Source: AWTP1-13 sp050248715
Lineage (GTDB): Bacteria; Pseudomonadota; Alphaproteobacteria; Rhizobiales; Hyphomicrobiaceae
Assembly (NCBI GenBank): GCA_050248715.1
Contig: JBFWRV010000016.1
Coordinates: 29,876 to 93,875 of the forward strand
DNA: 64,000 nt
Direction: 5' to 3'
In this document: piece by piece, positions 17,096-24,691 of the stretch
How the letters are laid out: each line of letters begins with the position of its first letter
How positions within the stretch are numbered: position 1 is the stretch's first letter
Program-made: the position numbers and the translations under genes
The notes under the pieces: model-generated
What the model saw: the letters and a program-made list of their open reading frames with translations, nothing else
The model's database searches: none
What the model was told of the DNA's origin: nothing

Positions 17096-18148
17096 GTGCA
17101 AGACAAGCCGTCAAGCGCAGGGTTGCTGCATCACGAGGACCTCGAGGTCGGAAGGACCTACACCTCCGGCACCAAGGCAGTGACCAGGGACGAGATCATG
17201 TCCTTCGGCCGCACCTATGATCCCCAGCCGCTCCACGTCGACGAGGAGGCGGCCAAGAAGACCCTGGTCGGCGGCCTGTGCGCGTCGGGTTGGCATACCT
17301 GCACCATGATGATGCGGCTCATCGCCGACGGCGTGCTCATCAAAATGGCGGCTCTGGGCTCGCCCGGCGTCGACGAGGGGCGGTGGATGGTGCCGGTGCG
17401 TCCCCGAGACGAAATCTTTTGCCGCTACACGATCGAGGACAAGCGCGAGTTGGCCTCGCGCCCCGACGTCGGCATGTCCAAGGTGCTGGTCGAGCTCTTC
17501 AACCAGAAGGGCGAGACGGCTGCCAACTGGCGCACCAATCAGCTCTTGCGGCGGCGCCAGCCCGGCCCGCCGCCGGACCCCTCGGCACCCAGGCGCGAGC
17601 GCAAGGCCATTGCGAGCCTCTGGGATGATGTCTCGGGGCCCGTGACCCCGCTGCGGCCCGATCTCTACTTCGAGGACCGCAGGATCGGTGAGCTGACCGA
17701 CCTCGGCACGCACACCTTCCGGAAGGACGGGATCATCGCCTTCGCCCGCGAGTTCGATCCTCAGCCGTTCCACCTCGACGAGGCCGCCGCCGCCGCATCG
17801 CTGTTCGGCAAGCTGTCGGCGTCGGGTTGGCACACGGCAGCCTACTGCGTGCGCGGCAACATCGGCGCCCGCCTCAGGGGCAACGAGAACGCCCGCGCGC
17901 GTGGAATACCTCTCGCAGCGTACGGTCCCTCGCCGGGCTTCCGCAACCTGAGCTGGCCGAAACCCGTCTTCGTCGACGACACGCTGGAATACCGCGGGCG
18001 CCTCGCCCAGAAGATCGACCTCAAGTCGCGTCCGGACCGGGGCATCATCGCCACCGAGATCCAGGCCCGCAATCAACGGGGCGAGATCGTGTTCATGGTG
18101 GTCTCGCAGATCCTGGCAGAGCGGCGGGAGCCTTTTCGGGCGGCGTGA
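17096..18148 (+). CDS. Tandem MaoC-like hot-dog dehydratase
   Basis: The 350-residue protein contains two full MaoC-like hot-dog domains. The first carries FGRTYDPQPLHVDEEAA and GGLCASGWHT, the second FAREFDPQPFHLDEAAA and GKLSASGWHT. In MaoC hydratases the Asp and His of the D-x5-H motif are catalytic, and both copies keep Asp and His. MaoC enzymes hydrate enoyl-CoAs or hold CoA-bound substrates. The start is GTG 17096. The gene lies apart from beta-oxidation genes, so the substrate is unknown. An internal duplication followed by fusion is the simplest origin. Confidence 0.88.
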   Translation: MQDKPSSAGLLHHEDLEVGRTYTSGTKAVTRDEIMSFGRTYDPQPLHVDEEAAKKTLVGGLCASGWHTCTMMMRLIADGVLIKMAALGSPGVDEGRWMVPVRPRDEIFCRYTIEDKRELASRPDVGMSKVLVELFNQKGETAANWRTNQLLRRRQPGPPPDPSAPRRERKAIASLWDDVSGPVTPLRPDLYFEDRRIGELTDLGTHTFRKDGIIAFAREFDPQPFHLDEAAAAASLFGKLSASGWHTAAYCVRGNIGARLRGNENARARGIPLAAYGPSPGFRNLSWPKPVFVDDTLEYRGRLAQKIDLKSRPDRGIIATEIQARNQRGEIVFMVVSQILAERREPFRAA

Positions 18149-18343
18149 TGGCGCAGGCGTTGTGAGCGGGTGGCGGAGGCTGTTCTCCGCGCTTCCGGCA
18201 TCCCGGCAACCGGCATCCCGCGTTATTGCAACGCCGGCAGAAACGTCCGATCATTACCCAAAGCTTGCCGATGATGGAAAGCCAGCCGGCAATGCCGCAG
18301 CCGGCATCGTAGTGCAAAAAAAACTCAACCGGAGGAACGTCGC

Positions 18344-19396
18344 ATGGCAGCCCAGTCGCACATCTACGCCGGCGTGGCCGGCTATGTCGGTCGTCCCAAC
18401 GAGAAAGGTGCCGTGGGGGTGTTTCGCCGCCCGGCGTCCGGTGGCGCGTGGCAGCATGTCCTGACCGATCTCGAGACGCACACGGTTTTCGTGCATCCGA
18501 CCGACCCCAACGTGGTGCTTGCCGGCACCGCGGACGGCGTGTGGCGCAGCACGGATCGCGGCGCCACCTTCAAGCGCGCCGGCTTTCCCGACACGGGCAG
18601 GCAGGTCTGGTCGTTCCTGTCCGACTCGAGAGACTCCACTAGGATCTACGCGGGTGCTTCACCGGTTGCCATCTATCGCACCGAGAACAGCGGCGAGAGC
18701 TGGCAGCGCCTGCCCGATCCCGGCATCAAGGACCGGGCCACCGCGCCGTTTGCAGTGCGCGTGATGCGCATGGTGCAGCACCCGTCCCGGCCCAACGAGA
18801 TCTACGCTGCACTCGAGATCAACGGCGTGATCCGCACGACCGACGGCGGCGAGACGTGGAGCGATTGCAGCGCCGACCTGATCCGCCTGTCGGAGCTGGA
18901 GCATCTCAAGAGCAAGATCGTCAGTGACACCTTTGCCGAGGGCATGCTGGACGGCCATGCCATCACCATCAGCCCGGCTGACCCTGACGGCGTGGTTCTC
19001 GCCTGCCGCATGGGGCTCTTCCGCTCCGCCGATAAGGGGCAAAGCTGGCAGGACATGGACATGAAGCGCTTCTCGCCCATCACCTATGGCCGCGACGTGA
19101 AAGTGTCACTGCAGGACCCCAAGACGATATACGCAGCATTGAGCGTTGCTGCCGCCAGCCACGACGGCGGCGTCTATCGCAGCCGGGACGCCGGCAAGAC
19201 CTGGACGCGCTTCGACAAGGTCCAAGTGCACGGCACGATCATGTCGGTCGGGCTGCACCACACCGACCCCAATCAGGTCTACATCGGAGCGCGCTATCAG
19301 GGCGAGGTGTTCGGCACGCAGGATGGCGGCGAGACCTGGGCCGCCATACCGCTGCCGGGCCCGGTGAAGGACATCTACTCGGTGGCGTGTGGCTGA
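18344..19396 (+). CDS. Asp-box (BNR) beta-propeller protein
   Basis: The 350-residue protein is made of repeats ending in the Asp-box motif S/T-x-D-x-G-x-T/S-W/F: STDRGATF, TENSGESW, TTDGGETW, SADKGQSW, SRDAGKTW and TQDGGETW. Such repeats build six- to eight-bladed propellers seen in sialidases, VPS10 domains and photosystem assembly factors. Sialidase catalytic residues are not evident, so an enzymatic role is not claimed. No signal peptide is seen, suggesting a cytoplasmic location. GGAGG precedes ATG 18344. It is co-directional with the LLM oxidoreductase gene 100 bp downstream. Confidence 0.85.
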   Translation: MAAQSHIYAGVAGYVGRPNEKGAVGVFRRPASGGAWQHVLTDLETHTVFVHPTDPNVVLAGTADGVWRSTDRGATFKRAGFPDTGRQVWSFLSDSRDSTRIYAGASPVAIYRTENSGESWQRLPDPGIKDRATAPFAVRVMRMVQHPSRPNEIYAALEINGVIRTTDGGETWSDCSADLIRLSELEHLKSKIVSDTFAEGMLDGHAITISPADPDGVVLACRMGLFRSADKGQSWQDMDMKRFSPITYGRDVKVSLQDPKTIYAALSVAAASHDGGVYRSRDAGKTWTRFDKVQVHGTIMSVGLHHTDPNQVYIGARYQGEVFGTQDGGETWAAIPLPGPVKDIYSVACG

Positions 19397-19406
19397 AGCC
19401 ATTCGC

Positions 19407-19468
19407 AGGGCGCAAGAGGCGAAGCCGCATTGCGCCGATCGGTGCAATGCGCTCCGCTTTGGCACCCT
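19407..19468. repeat. Dispersed palindromic repeat, copy A
   Basis: The 62-bp sequence is a near-perfect inverted repeat centred on CGATCG: one arm AGGGCGCAAGAGGCGAAGCC continuing to GCGCCGAT, the other ATCGGTGCAATGCG continuing to GGCACCCT. A second copy in inverted orientation is at 53092-53165. It fills most of the gap between the propeller gene and the LLM oxidoreductase gene. Confidence 0.85.
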
Positions 19469-19495
19469 ACGGACGATCGCGAGGAGAACCCGCAC

Positions 19496-20452
19496 ATGGA
19501 CTTCGGATTGCATCTGGGCACGCGCGGTGCGGCGTCCAATCCCGACAACCTGCAGGCGTTGGCGCAGCATGCCGAGCGCCTGGGGCTCGCCTATCTGGGC
19601 TTCAGCGACCACGTCGTGATCGCGCGCAGCATCGCCTCTCGCTATCCCTACAGCGAAAGCGGTGACTGGCCGGGCGTCAGCACCGGCTTCTGCTTGGAGC
19701 AGATCGGGTGCCTCACCTTCGCTGCGGCCGTCACTAAGAAGATTCGGCTGCTCACCTCGGTGATGGTCGCGCCGCACCGGCCCGCCATCCTCGCCGCCAA
19801 GATGCTGACGACGGCAGACGTGCTGTCCAAGGGGCGGGTTACCGTCGGCTTGGGGGTGGGTTGGATGGCGGAGGAGATGGCGCTGCTCGGCGCGCCGCCC
19901 TACGACAAGCGGGGCGCCGCATCGAACGAGTACATCGAGGCGTTCCGCGCGCTGTGGACGCAAGCCTCGCCGACGTATCAGGGCGAATTCGTCAGCATCC
20001 ACGACGTGATATTCGAGCCCAAGCCCGTGCAGAGGCCGCACCCGCCGATCTGGGTGGGTGGCGAGGGCGCGGCGGCGCGTCGCCGCGCCGGACGCCTCGG
20101 CGACGGCTGGTATCCGACCATCCGCAATCCCAGGGAGCCGCTGGACAGCCCGACCGCGTTCGCTGCGGCGCTGGCTGACATGCGACGGCATGCGGAGGCC
20201 GCGGGCCGCGACCCCGGCACGGTGGACGTCGCCATGTTCGTCCCCAACTACAGCCTCGGCGCGCCGCAGCCGGGCCGTGACGGCAAGCGCATGACCTTCA
20301 GCGGGTCCGCGCAGCAGATCGCCGAGGATGCCAAGGCCTTTGGAGAGGCCGGTGTGAGGCACATCGTCATCGGCCTGGAGAGCAACAACCTCCAGGACTA
20401 TCTCGACAAGGTCGAAGGTTTTGCCCGGGACGTCGTGCCGCTCGCCAGGTGA
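19496..20452 (+). CDS. LLM-class F420/FMN-dependent oxidoreductase
   Basis: The 318-residue protein is a TIM-barrel luciferase-like monooxygenase family member. Signatures are FGLHLGTRG at the N-terminus, LTSVMVAPHRPAILAAKMLTTAD, the GRVTVGLGVGWMAEE loop, and PHPPIWVGGEGAAARRRAGRLGDGWYP. These enzymes use F420 or reduced FMN to oxidise or hydroxylate small organic molecules. Start ATG 19496 follows GAGGAG. It converges with the LsrF-like gene, with a gap of three bases between stops. The substrate cannot be told from sequence. Confidence 0.88.
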   Translation: MDFGLHLGTRGAASNPDNLQALAQHAERLGLAYLGFSDHVVIARSIASRYPYSESGDWPGVSTGFCLEQIGCLTFAAAVTKKIRLLTSVMVAPHRPAILAAKMLTTADVLSKGRVTVGLGVGWMAEEMALLGAPPYDKRGAASNEYIEAFRALWTQASPTYQGEFVSIHDVIFEPKPVQRPHPPIWVGGEGAAARRRAGRLGDGWYPTIRNPREPLDSPTAFAAALADMRRHAEAAGRDPGTVDVAMFVPNYSLGAPQPGRDGKRMTFSGSAQQIAEDAKAFGEAGVRHIVIGLESNNLQDYLDKVEGFARDVVPLAR

Positions 20453-20455
20453 GGC

Positions 20456-21334
20456 TCACCCTTTGGCTTTGAGGGACTGGTAGATCTCGAGCGCCTCGCG
20501 TGGCTTGGTGCTCTTGTGCACGACGGCGTTCACGGCGGCGATCATGGCCTTGGGCGCATCGGACTGGAAGATGTTGCGGCCCATGTCGACGCCCGCCGCA
20601 CCCTGCTGCACGGCATTGTAGGCCATGGTGAGCGCGTCAAGCTCGGGCAGCTTCTTGCCGCCCGCCATCACGATCGGCACCGGGCAGGAGGCGGTGACCG
20701 TCTCGAAGTCCTTGTCCACGTAGTAGGTCTTGACGTACTGGGCGCCGAGCTCGGCGATGATGCGGCAGGCAAGGCGGAAATACTTGGCGTCGCGCACCAT
20801 GTTCTTGCCGACTGCGGTGACACCCATGACCGGCATGCCGTGGCGCAGGCCGGCGTCCACCAGCCTCGTCATGTTGTGCACCGAGCGCGTCTCGTGCTCG
20901 CCGCCGATGAACACCTGGATGCCGACGCCCGCCGCGTTGAGGCGTACCGCGTCGTCCATATCCATGGCGATCTGCTCGTCCGAGAGCTCCTCGCGCAGGA
21001 TGCTGGGGCCGCCGCTCGCCCGCAGCACCATGGGCTTCTGGGATTCGGCGGGGATGACGGAGCGCAGGATGCCGCGCGTGCAGAACAGCGCATCGCAGTG
21101 CGGCAGCAGCGGTACGATGGAGAGATCGATACGCTCGAGGCCCGTCGTTGGGCCCTGGAAGTAGCCGTGGTCGACGGCCAGCATGACGGTGCGGCCGGTG
21201 GCGGGATTGAAGGTGCGCGCGAGCCGGTTCTTCATGCCCCAGTCGAGCTGATGGGAGCCTTTGAGGAAGAAGCCCGGCGCAGCCTGGGGCTTGTCGGCGT
21301 AGTAGCGCTCACCTTCCTTGTCGGCTTCGGGCAT
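20456..21334 (-). CDS. LsrF-like class I aldolase/thiolase
   Basis: The 292-residue protein follows LsrF (3-hydroxy-5-phosphonooxypentane-2,4-dione thiolase) closely from memory: LKGxxxLDWGM, GKTVMLAxDHGYFQGPTTGL, CTRGILRSV, VLRASG, MDDAVRLN, VGKxMVRDxxYF, KTYYV, VPIVxAGGKKLPE and GVDMGRNIFQS. The Lys in KTYYVDKDF is the expected Schiff-base region residue of the class I aldolase fold. LsrF cleaves the phosphorylated autoinducer-2 product, but no lsr transport, kinase or regulator genes are here, so a related sugar-phosphate cleavage is equally plausible. The RhaD-type gene lies upstream on the same strand, separated by a DUF4345 gene. Confidence 0.85.
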   Translation of the reverse strand: MPEADKEGERYYADKPQAAPGFFLKGSHQLDWGMKNRLARTFNPATGRTVMLAVDHGYFQGPTTGLERIDLSIVPLLPHCDALFCTRGILRSVIPAESQKPMVLRASGGPSILREELSDEQIAMDMDDAVRLNAAGVGIQVFIGGEHETRSVHNMTRLVDAGLRHGMPVMGVTAVGKNMVRDAKYFRLACRIIAELGAQYVKTYYVDKDFETVTASCPVPIVMAGGKKLPELDALTMAYNAVQQGAAGVDMGRNIFQSDAPKAMIAAVNAVVHKSTKPREALEIYQSLKAKG

Positions 21335-21402
21335 GGCAGACCTCGCGTGCTCTGGCTGGCGATCACTTAGCCGCGCACGGCTCGTTTGTCATCCCAAGCG
21401 CT

Positions 21403-21795
21403 TCAGTCGGGTCGTGTTGCGTGCCTGAGCCAGAGCGCGAGCAGCGGGGGGAGGAGGAGTTCGGACGCTGTCAGAGCCAGCACCATCGGTGGGGGTTTGC
21501 CGACAACGCCCATCGACACAAGCCTTGCGATGCCACCGGCGAAGAAGCACCAGAAGCAGCACTGCAGAACCAATGAATGCCTTTTCAGGTCAGACGCTCC
21601 AAGAGCGAACAGAACCCCATAGATCGTGAACACAGTGCCGTAAAATCTGTTCTGGCTGTCCAGTACCGGGTCCCGGATGACCTCGGGCGGCAACTTCGCG
21701 CCCAACAGTATGTCAGCGCCCAACCCAAGCGTGAGGTGCAGCAGGCCAGCCAGAACAAAGGCAATTGCTGCAAGTCGCAGAAACAAGGAAAGCAT
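21403..21795 (-). CDS. DUF4345-like membrane protein
   Basis: The 130-residue product has four hydrophobic helices: LFLRLAAIAFVLAGLLHLTLG, a central FYGTVFTIYGVLFALG, LQCCFWCFFAGGIARLVSMGVVG and LLLPPLLALWLRHA. This pattern and the DSQNRFYGTVF motif match DUF4345, a family of unknown function. ATG 21795 has GGAGGGGG upstream, so the longer frame to 21894 is rejected. It lies between the LsrF-like and RhaD-type genes, but gaps of 68 and 113 bp do not prove an operon. Confidence 0.75.
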   Translation of the reverse strand: MLSLFLRLAAIAFVLAGLLHLTLGLGADILLGAKLPPEVIRDPVLDSQNRFYGTVFTIYGVLFALGASDLKRHSLVLQCCFWCFFAGGIARLVSMGVVGKPPPMVLALTASELLLPPLLALWLRHATRPD

Positions 21796-21908
21796 CGCTC
21801 TTCCCCCTCCTTCAATGAATGGGTTCGAAATATCATCGATGATGAAAGGCTGACACCCTCGGGTGATGCAGGACGACCACTCCTGACGATGCAATCGCGT
21901 GGAACTAT

Positions 21909-23969
21909 CTAACGCAGCGCGGCGGCGATGTTGCCTCCGTCCACCGTCGTTACATCGCCCGTGGTTTTCAGCTCCAGGGCCTGGTGCAGGAAGGCCTGGG
22001 CCACATCCTCGGCCGTCACCTCGCGCCCCAGCAAGTTGCCCCTCATGTACTCCTTCTCACTCACACCGCGCGCGACCGAGCGCGATTTGATGAAGTCGTC
22101 GGTGAGGAGGCCGGAGCGGATGCGGTCGGCGTTGACGGCGTTGGCACGGATGCCTTCGGCGCCGTAGTCGAGCGCGTACTGGCGCACGAGGAACAAGGTA
22201 GCGGCCTTGGGCAGCCCATAGGGGCCGAAATTCGGGCCGGGGTTCACCGCCTGCTTCGACACGTTGAAAAGGAGGCAGCCGCCGGTGCCCTGCGCCAGCA
22301 TGACGCCTACCGCGGCTTGGGCCACGCGCTGATGCCCGTAGAAGTTCAGCTCGAAGCTTTTCCTCAACACCGCCTCGTCGACCTCGCCAATGCGTCCCTG
22401 CCAGGCCGCGCCTGCATTCGAGACGACGACGTCGACGCCGCCGAAGGTGTCCGCTACGCGGTCGAAGGCGCCGCGCACAGAGGCCGCATCGGTCACATCG
22501 CAAGCAACCGGCAGGGCCGACGCGCCGATGGCTAGCGCCCGGTCTCGCGCCGCGTCCTCGTTCACATCCAGAAGCGCAACCTCGGCACCTGCCGCCGCGA
22601 AGGCACGGGCCGTTGCCGCGCCGATGGCGCCGCCAGCCCCGGTAATGGCGACGATCTGGCCGGCCAGGGCGAGCTCCTTGGTTTGGGCGAGCTTGACCTG
22701 TTCGGGCGGCCAGTATTCGCACTCGAACATGTCGGCATCGCCGATGGACCTGTATTGGCCTATGGCCTCAGCGTCGGCGATCGCATGAACGGCACATTCC
22801 GCCAGGTCGGCGGCGATGCGGGCGTCGGCCTTGCTGCGGCCGAGGCCGAACAGCCCCAAACCTGGCACCAGGATCACGCGCGGCAGCAGATCGAGCATGA
22901 CCTTGCCGCCGCCCGTGCGGACGTCGTTGCGGGCGAAGTAGTCAGCATAGCTGGCGGCAAATCTCTGTGCCGCTGCGCGCACGTCCTGCCTGAAGGACTC
23001 GAGCTTGCCGGCCTCCGGCACCGGCACGATCAGCGGCCAAGGCTTCGTGCGGATAACGTGGTCGGGGGTGATGACGCCGGCATGTGCATAGCGCGCAACC
23101 TCTGCACCGTCGACAAACCTGCGCACGGCCTCGCCGCTGCGAAACTCGAGGATCAGCCGCCGCCATGCGCCCTCGACCGGCCGCTCCGCGCCGCTACAGG
23201 CGCCGCGGAGGATGGGAGCAACCTCGGTCACGGTCGCCACGTTTTGAGGCAACGGAGCACTCGCAAATACAGCCTTGCGGCTGCGCTGCAGCCGCGCCTC
23301 GGCCAGCGTCACCATCTCGATCATGCGCTCGTAGGCTTCGCGCGCGGTGTCGCCGAAGGTGAAAATGCCGTGCTTGTCGAGCAGCAGGCCCTCGACCTTC
23401 GGCTCGGCGTCGAGACTATCGGCGGCAGCCTTGGCGAGACCGAAGCCCGGCCGGTGGTACGGCACGAAGCCCAGCCGATCCCCGTAGACCTCGCGCGTAA
23501 GCTCCTGGCCGTCCGGCTGATCGAGCAGGCTAAGCACCGCGTTGGCATGCGTGTGGTCGACGAACTTGGCCGGCGCAAAGGCGTGCAGCAACAGCTCCAC
23601 TGATGGGCTGGGGGCTGCGGGATCAAGCAGGAACGCGCGCTGGATCGCCATCATCTCGGCGTCATCGAGACTTGCCTGCCGGCGAAGCTTGCGCAAAGGC
23701 GCCAGCTTCACGGCCGGCATACCCGAGGGATCGATGGCAGCCATGTTCCGGCCGGAGCCTTTGACGCACAGCACGTCGTGCATGTCGCCGGCGAGGTCCG
23801 CCATCCTCGTCTTGAGGGAGGTGTTGCCGCCGCCATGCAGCACGAGGAGCGGATCGCCGCCGAGCAACCGCGTCGTGTAGACGCGCATCGCCAAATCCTC
23901 GCTCGTTCCGGCCGTGCCATAGGTCTCGACCGCATCGTGGGCGTCGGCATCCCTCCAACGGCTCTGCAT
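21909..23969 (-). CDS. Bifunctional aldolase / short-chain dehydrogenase (RhaD type)
   Basis: The 686-residue protein fuses a class II aldolase/adducin domain (residues about 30-400; LVLHGGGNTSLKTR, HTHANAVLSLL, HGIFTFGDTA with metal-binding His residues) to a C-terminal short-chain dehydrogenase (residues about 430-686; ITGAGGAIGAAT, NAG, and GPYGLPKAA in place of the common YxxxK). This is the arrangement of bifunctional rhamnulose-phosphate aldolase/lactaldehyde dehydrogenases. The SDR active-site Tyr and Lys are present as YGLPK. The natural sugar is unknown here because no kinase, isomerase or transporter is linked. Confidence 0.88.
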   Translation of the reverse strand: MQSRWRDADAHDAVETYGTAGTSEDLAMRVYTTRLLGGDPLLVLHGGGNTSLKTRMADLAGDMHDVLCVKGSGRNMAAIDPSGMPAVKLAPLRKLRRQASLDDAEMMAIQRAFLLDPAAPSPSVELLLHAFAPAKFVDHTHANAVLSLLDQPDGQELTREVYGDRLGFVPYHRPGFGLAKAAADSLDAEPKVEGLLLDKHGIFTFGDTAREAYERMIEMVTLAEARLQRSRKAVFASAPLPQNVATVTEVAPILRGACSGAERPVEGAWRRLILEFRSGEAVRRFVDGAEVARYAHAGVITPDHVIRTKPWPLIVPVPEAGKLESFRQDVRAAAQRFAASYADYFARNDVRTGGGKVMLDLLPRVILVPGLGLFGLGRSKADARIAADLAECAVHAIADAEAIGQYRSIGDADMFECEYWPPEQVKLAQTKELALAGQIVAITGAGGAIGAATARAFAAAGAEVALLDVNEDAARDRALAIGASALPVACDVTDAASVRGAFDRVADTFGGVDVVVSNAGAAWQGRIGEVDEAVLRKSFELNFYGHQRVAQAAVGVMLAQGTGGCLLFNVSKQAVNPGPNFGPYGLPKAATLFLVRQYALDYGAEGIRANAVNADRIRSGLLTDDFIKSRSVARGVSEKEYMRGNLLGREVTAEDVAQAFLHQALELKTTGDVTTVDGGNIAAALR

Positions 23970-24064
23970 GACTGTCCTCGCGCGGCCCCGGCGTTACCAA
24001 GGGATCACAGACACAATTGCGTGTGGAGCGTTGTGCCCGCGCGAAGCCATACCAAATCCGGTAA

Positions 24065-24274
24065 ATGCCAACCAGTCGTCACCGGCGTGCGCATGCGGGG
24101 AGAGCCGAGGTCGAAGCGCGACTTGACCAGGCATTGGCGCAGACGTTTCCGGCAAGCGATCCCATCGCCGTCGGTCGCGCCACGTCCACGGAGCCGCCGG
24201 CCCGACCGATCGATCGCACACCTCCCCTGCTGGACCGGGCGGCACTGACCCTTGCACGACAGAGCGGGGTATAG
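24065..24274 (+). CDS. Small 'TFPASDP' protein
   Basis: The 69-residue protein carries LDQALAQTFPASDPIAVG in the middle, flanked by a basic N-terminus (MPTSRHRRAHAGR) and a Pro/Arg-rich region. The LDxALxxTFPASDPxAxG motif recurs in small alphaproteobacterial proteins of unknown function, so I regard this as a real gene in spite of a weak ribosome site. It stands just upstream of an insertion-sequence remnant. Confidence 0.6.
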   Translation: MPTSRHRRAHAGRAEVEARLDQALAQTFPASDPIAVGRATSTEPPARPIDRTPPLLDRAALTLARQSGV

Positions 24275-24328
24275 GCGCGGCGGAGCGCAGGAGCCGTACA
24301 CCGACAGCTAGGGCACCACATCTTCACC

Positions 24329-24604
24329 GTGCCGGCCCGTCATCATGGACAATCTGGGCTCGCACAAAGGCCGCGCCGTGCGCGACGCCATCCGCTCGGC
24401 CGGGGCGCACCGCCTGCTGCTGCCGCCCTATTCGCCCGACCTCAACCCCATCGAGCAGGCCTTCGCCAAGCTCAAGCCCTGCTGCGCAACGCCGGCGAGC
24501 GCACCCTTGAAGCCACATGGCGAAGGATCGGCGACCTGATCGGCAACTTCACACCGCAAGAATGTGCCAACTACCTTGCCAACGCCGCCTATGCTGCCAT
24601 TTGA
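24329..24604 (+). pseudogene. IS630-family transposase remnant
   Basis: Only the C-terminal third of a DDE transposase is left. One frame reads VIMDNLGSHKGRAVRDAI and LLPPYSPDLNPIEQAFAKLK, which holds the second Asp and the Glu of the DDE triad. After base 24479 the match jumps to another frame, LLRNAGERTLEATWRRIG then TPQECANYLANAAYA, consistent with loss of one base near 24480. The N-terminal part and both terminal repeats were not found. The copy is dead. Confidence 0.9.
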
Positions 24605-24644
24605 AATGAACGGGCGCTAGCGATGTCCAGGGCTCCTCCGGCTT

Positions 24645-24665
24645 CCCTCGGGGCAGGCCCGAGGG
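24645..24665 (-). terminator. Hairpin after the mutase operon
   Basis: An eight-base stem (CCCTCGGG with CCCGAGGG) closes a five-base loop 27 bases past the mutase stop codon on the minus strand. No T-run follows, so it is at best a weak or factor-assisted terminator. Confidence 0.35.
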
Positions 24666-24691
24666 CTGGCGAGAAAATTCCTAGATGACGG

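Noticed and set aside
19106..20362. Minus-strand frame opposite the propeller and LLM genes, including the peptide KRSALHRSAQCGFASCAL
   Set aside because: That peptide is only the translation of the palindromic repeat, which also appears in a frame near 53095. It is not a gene.
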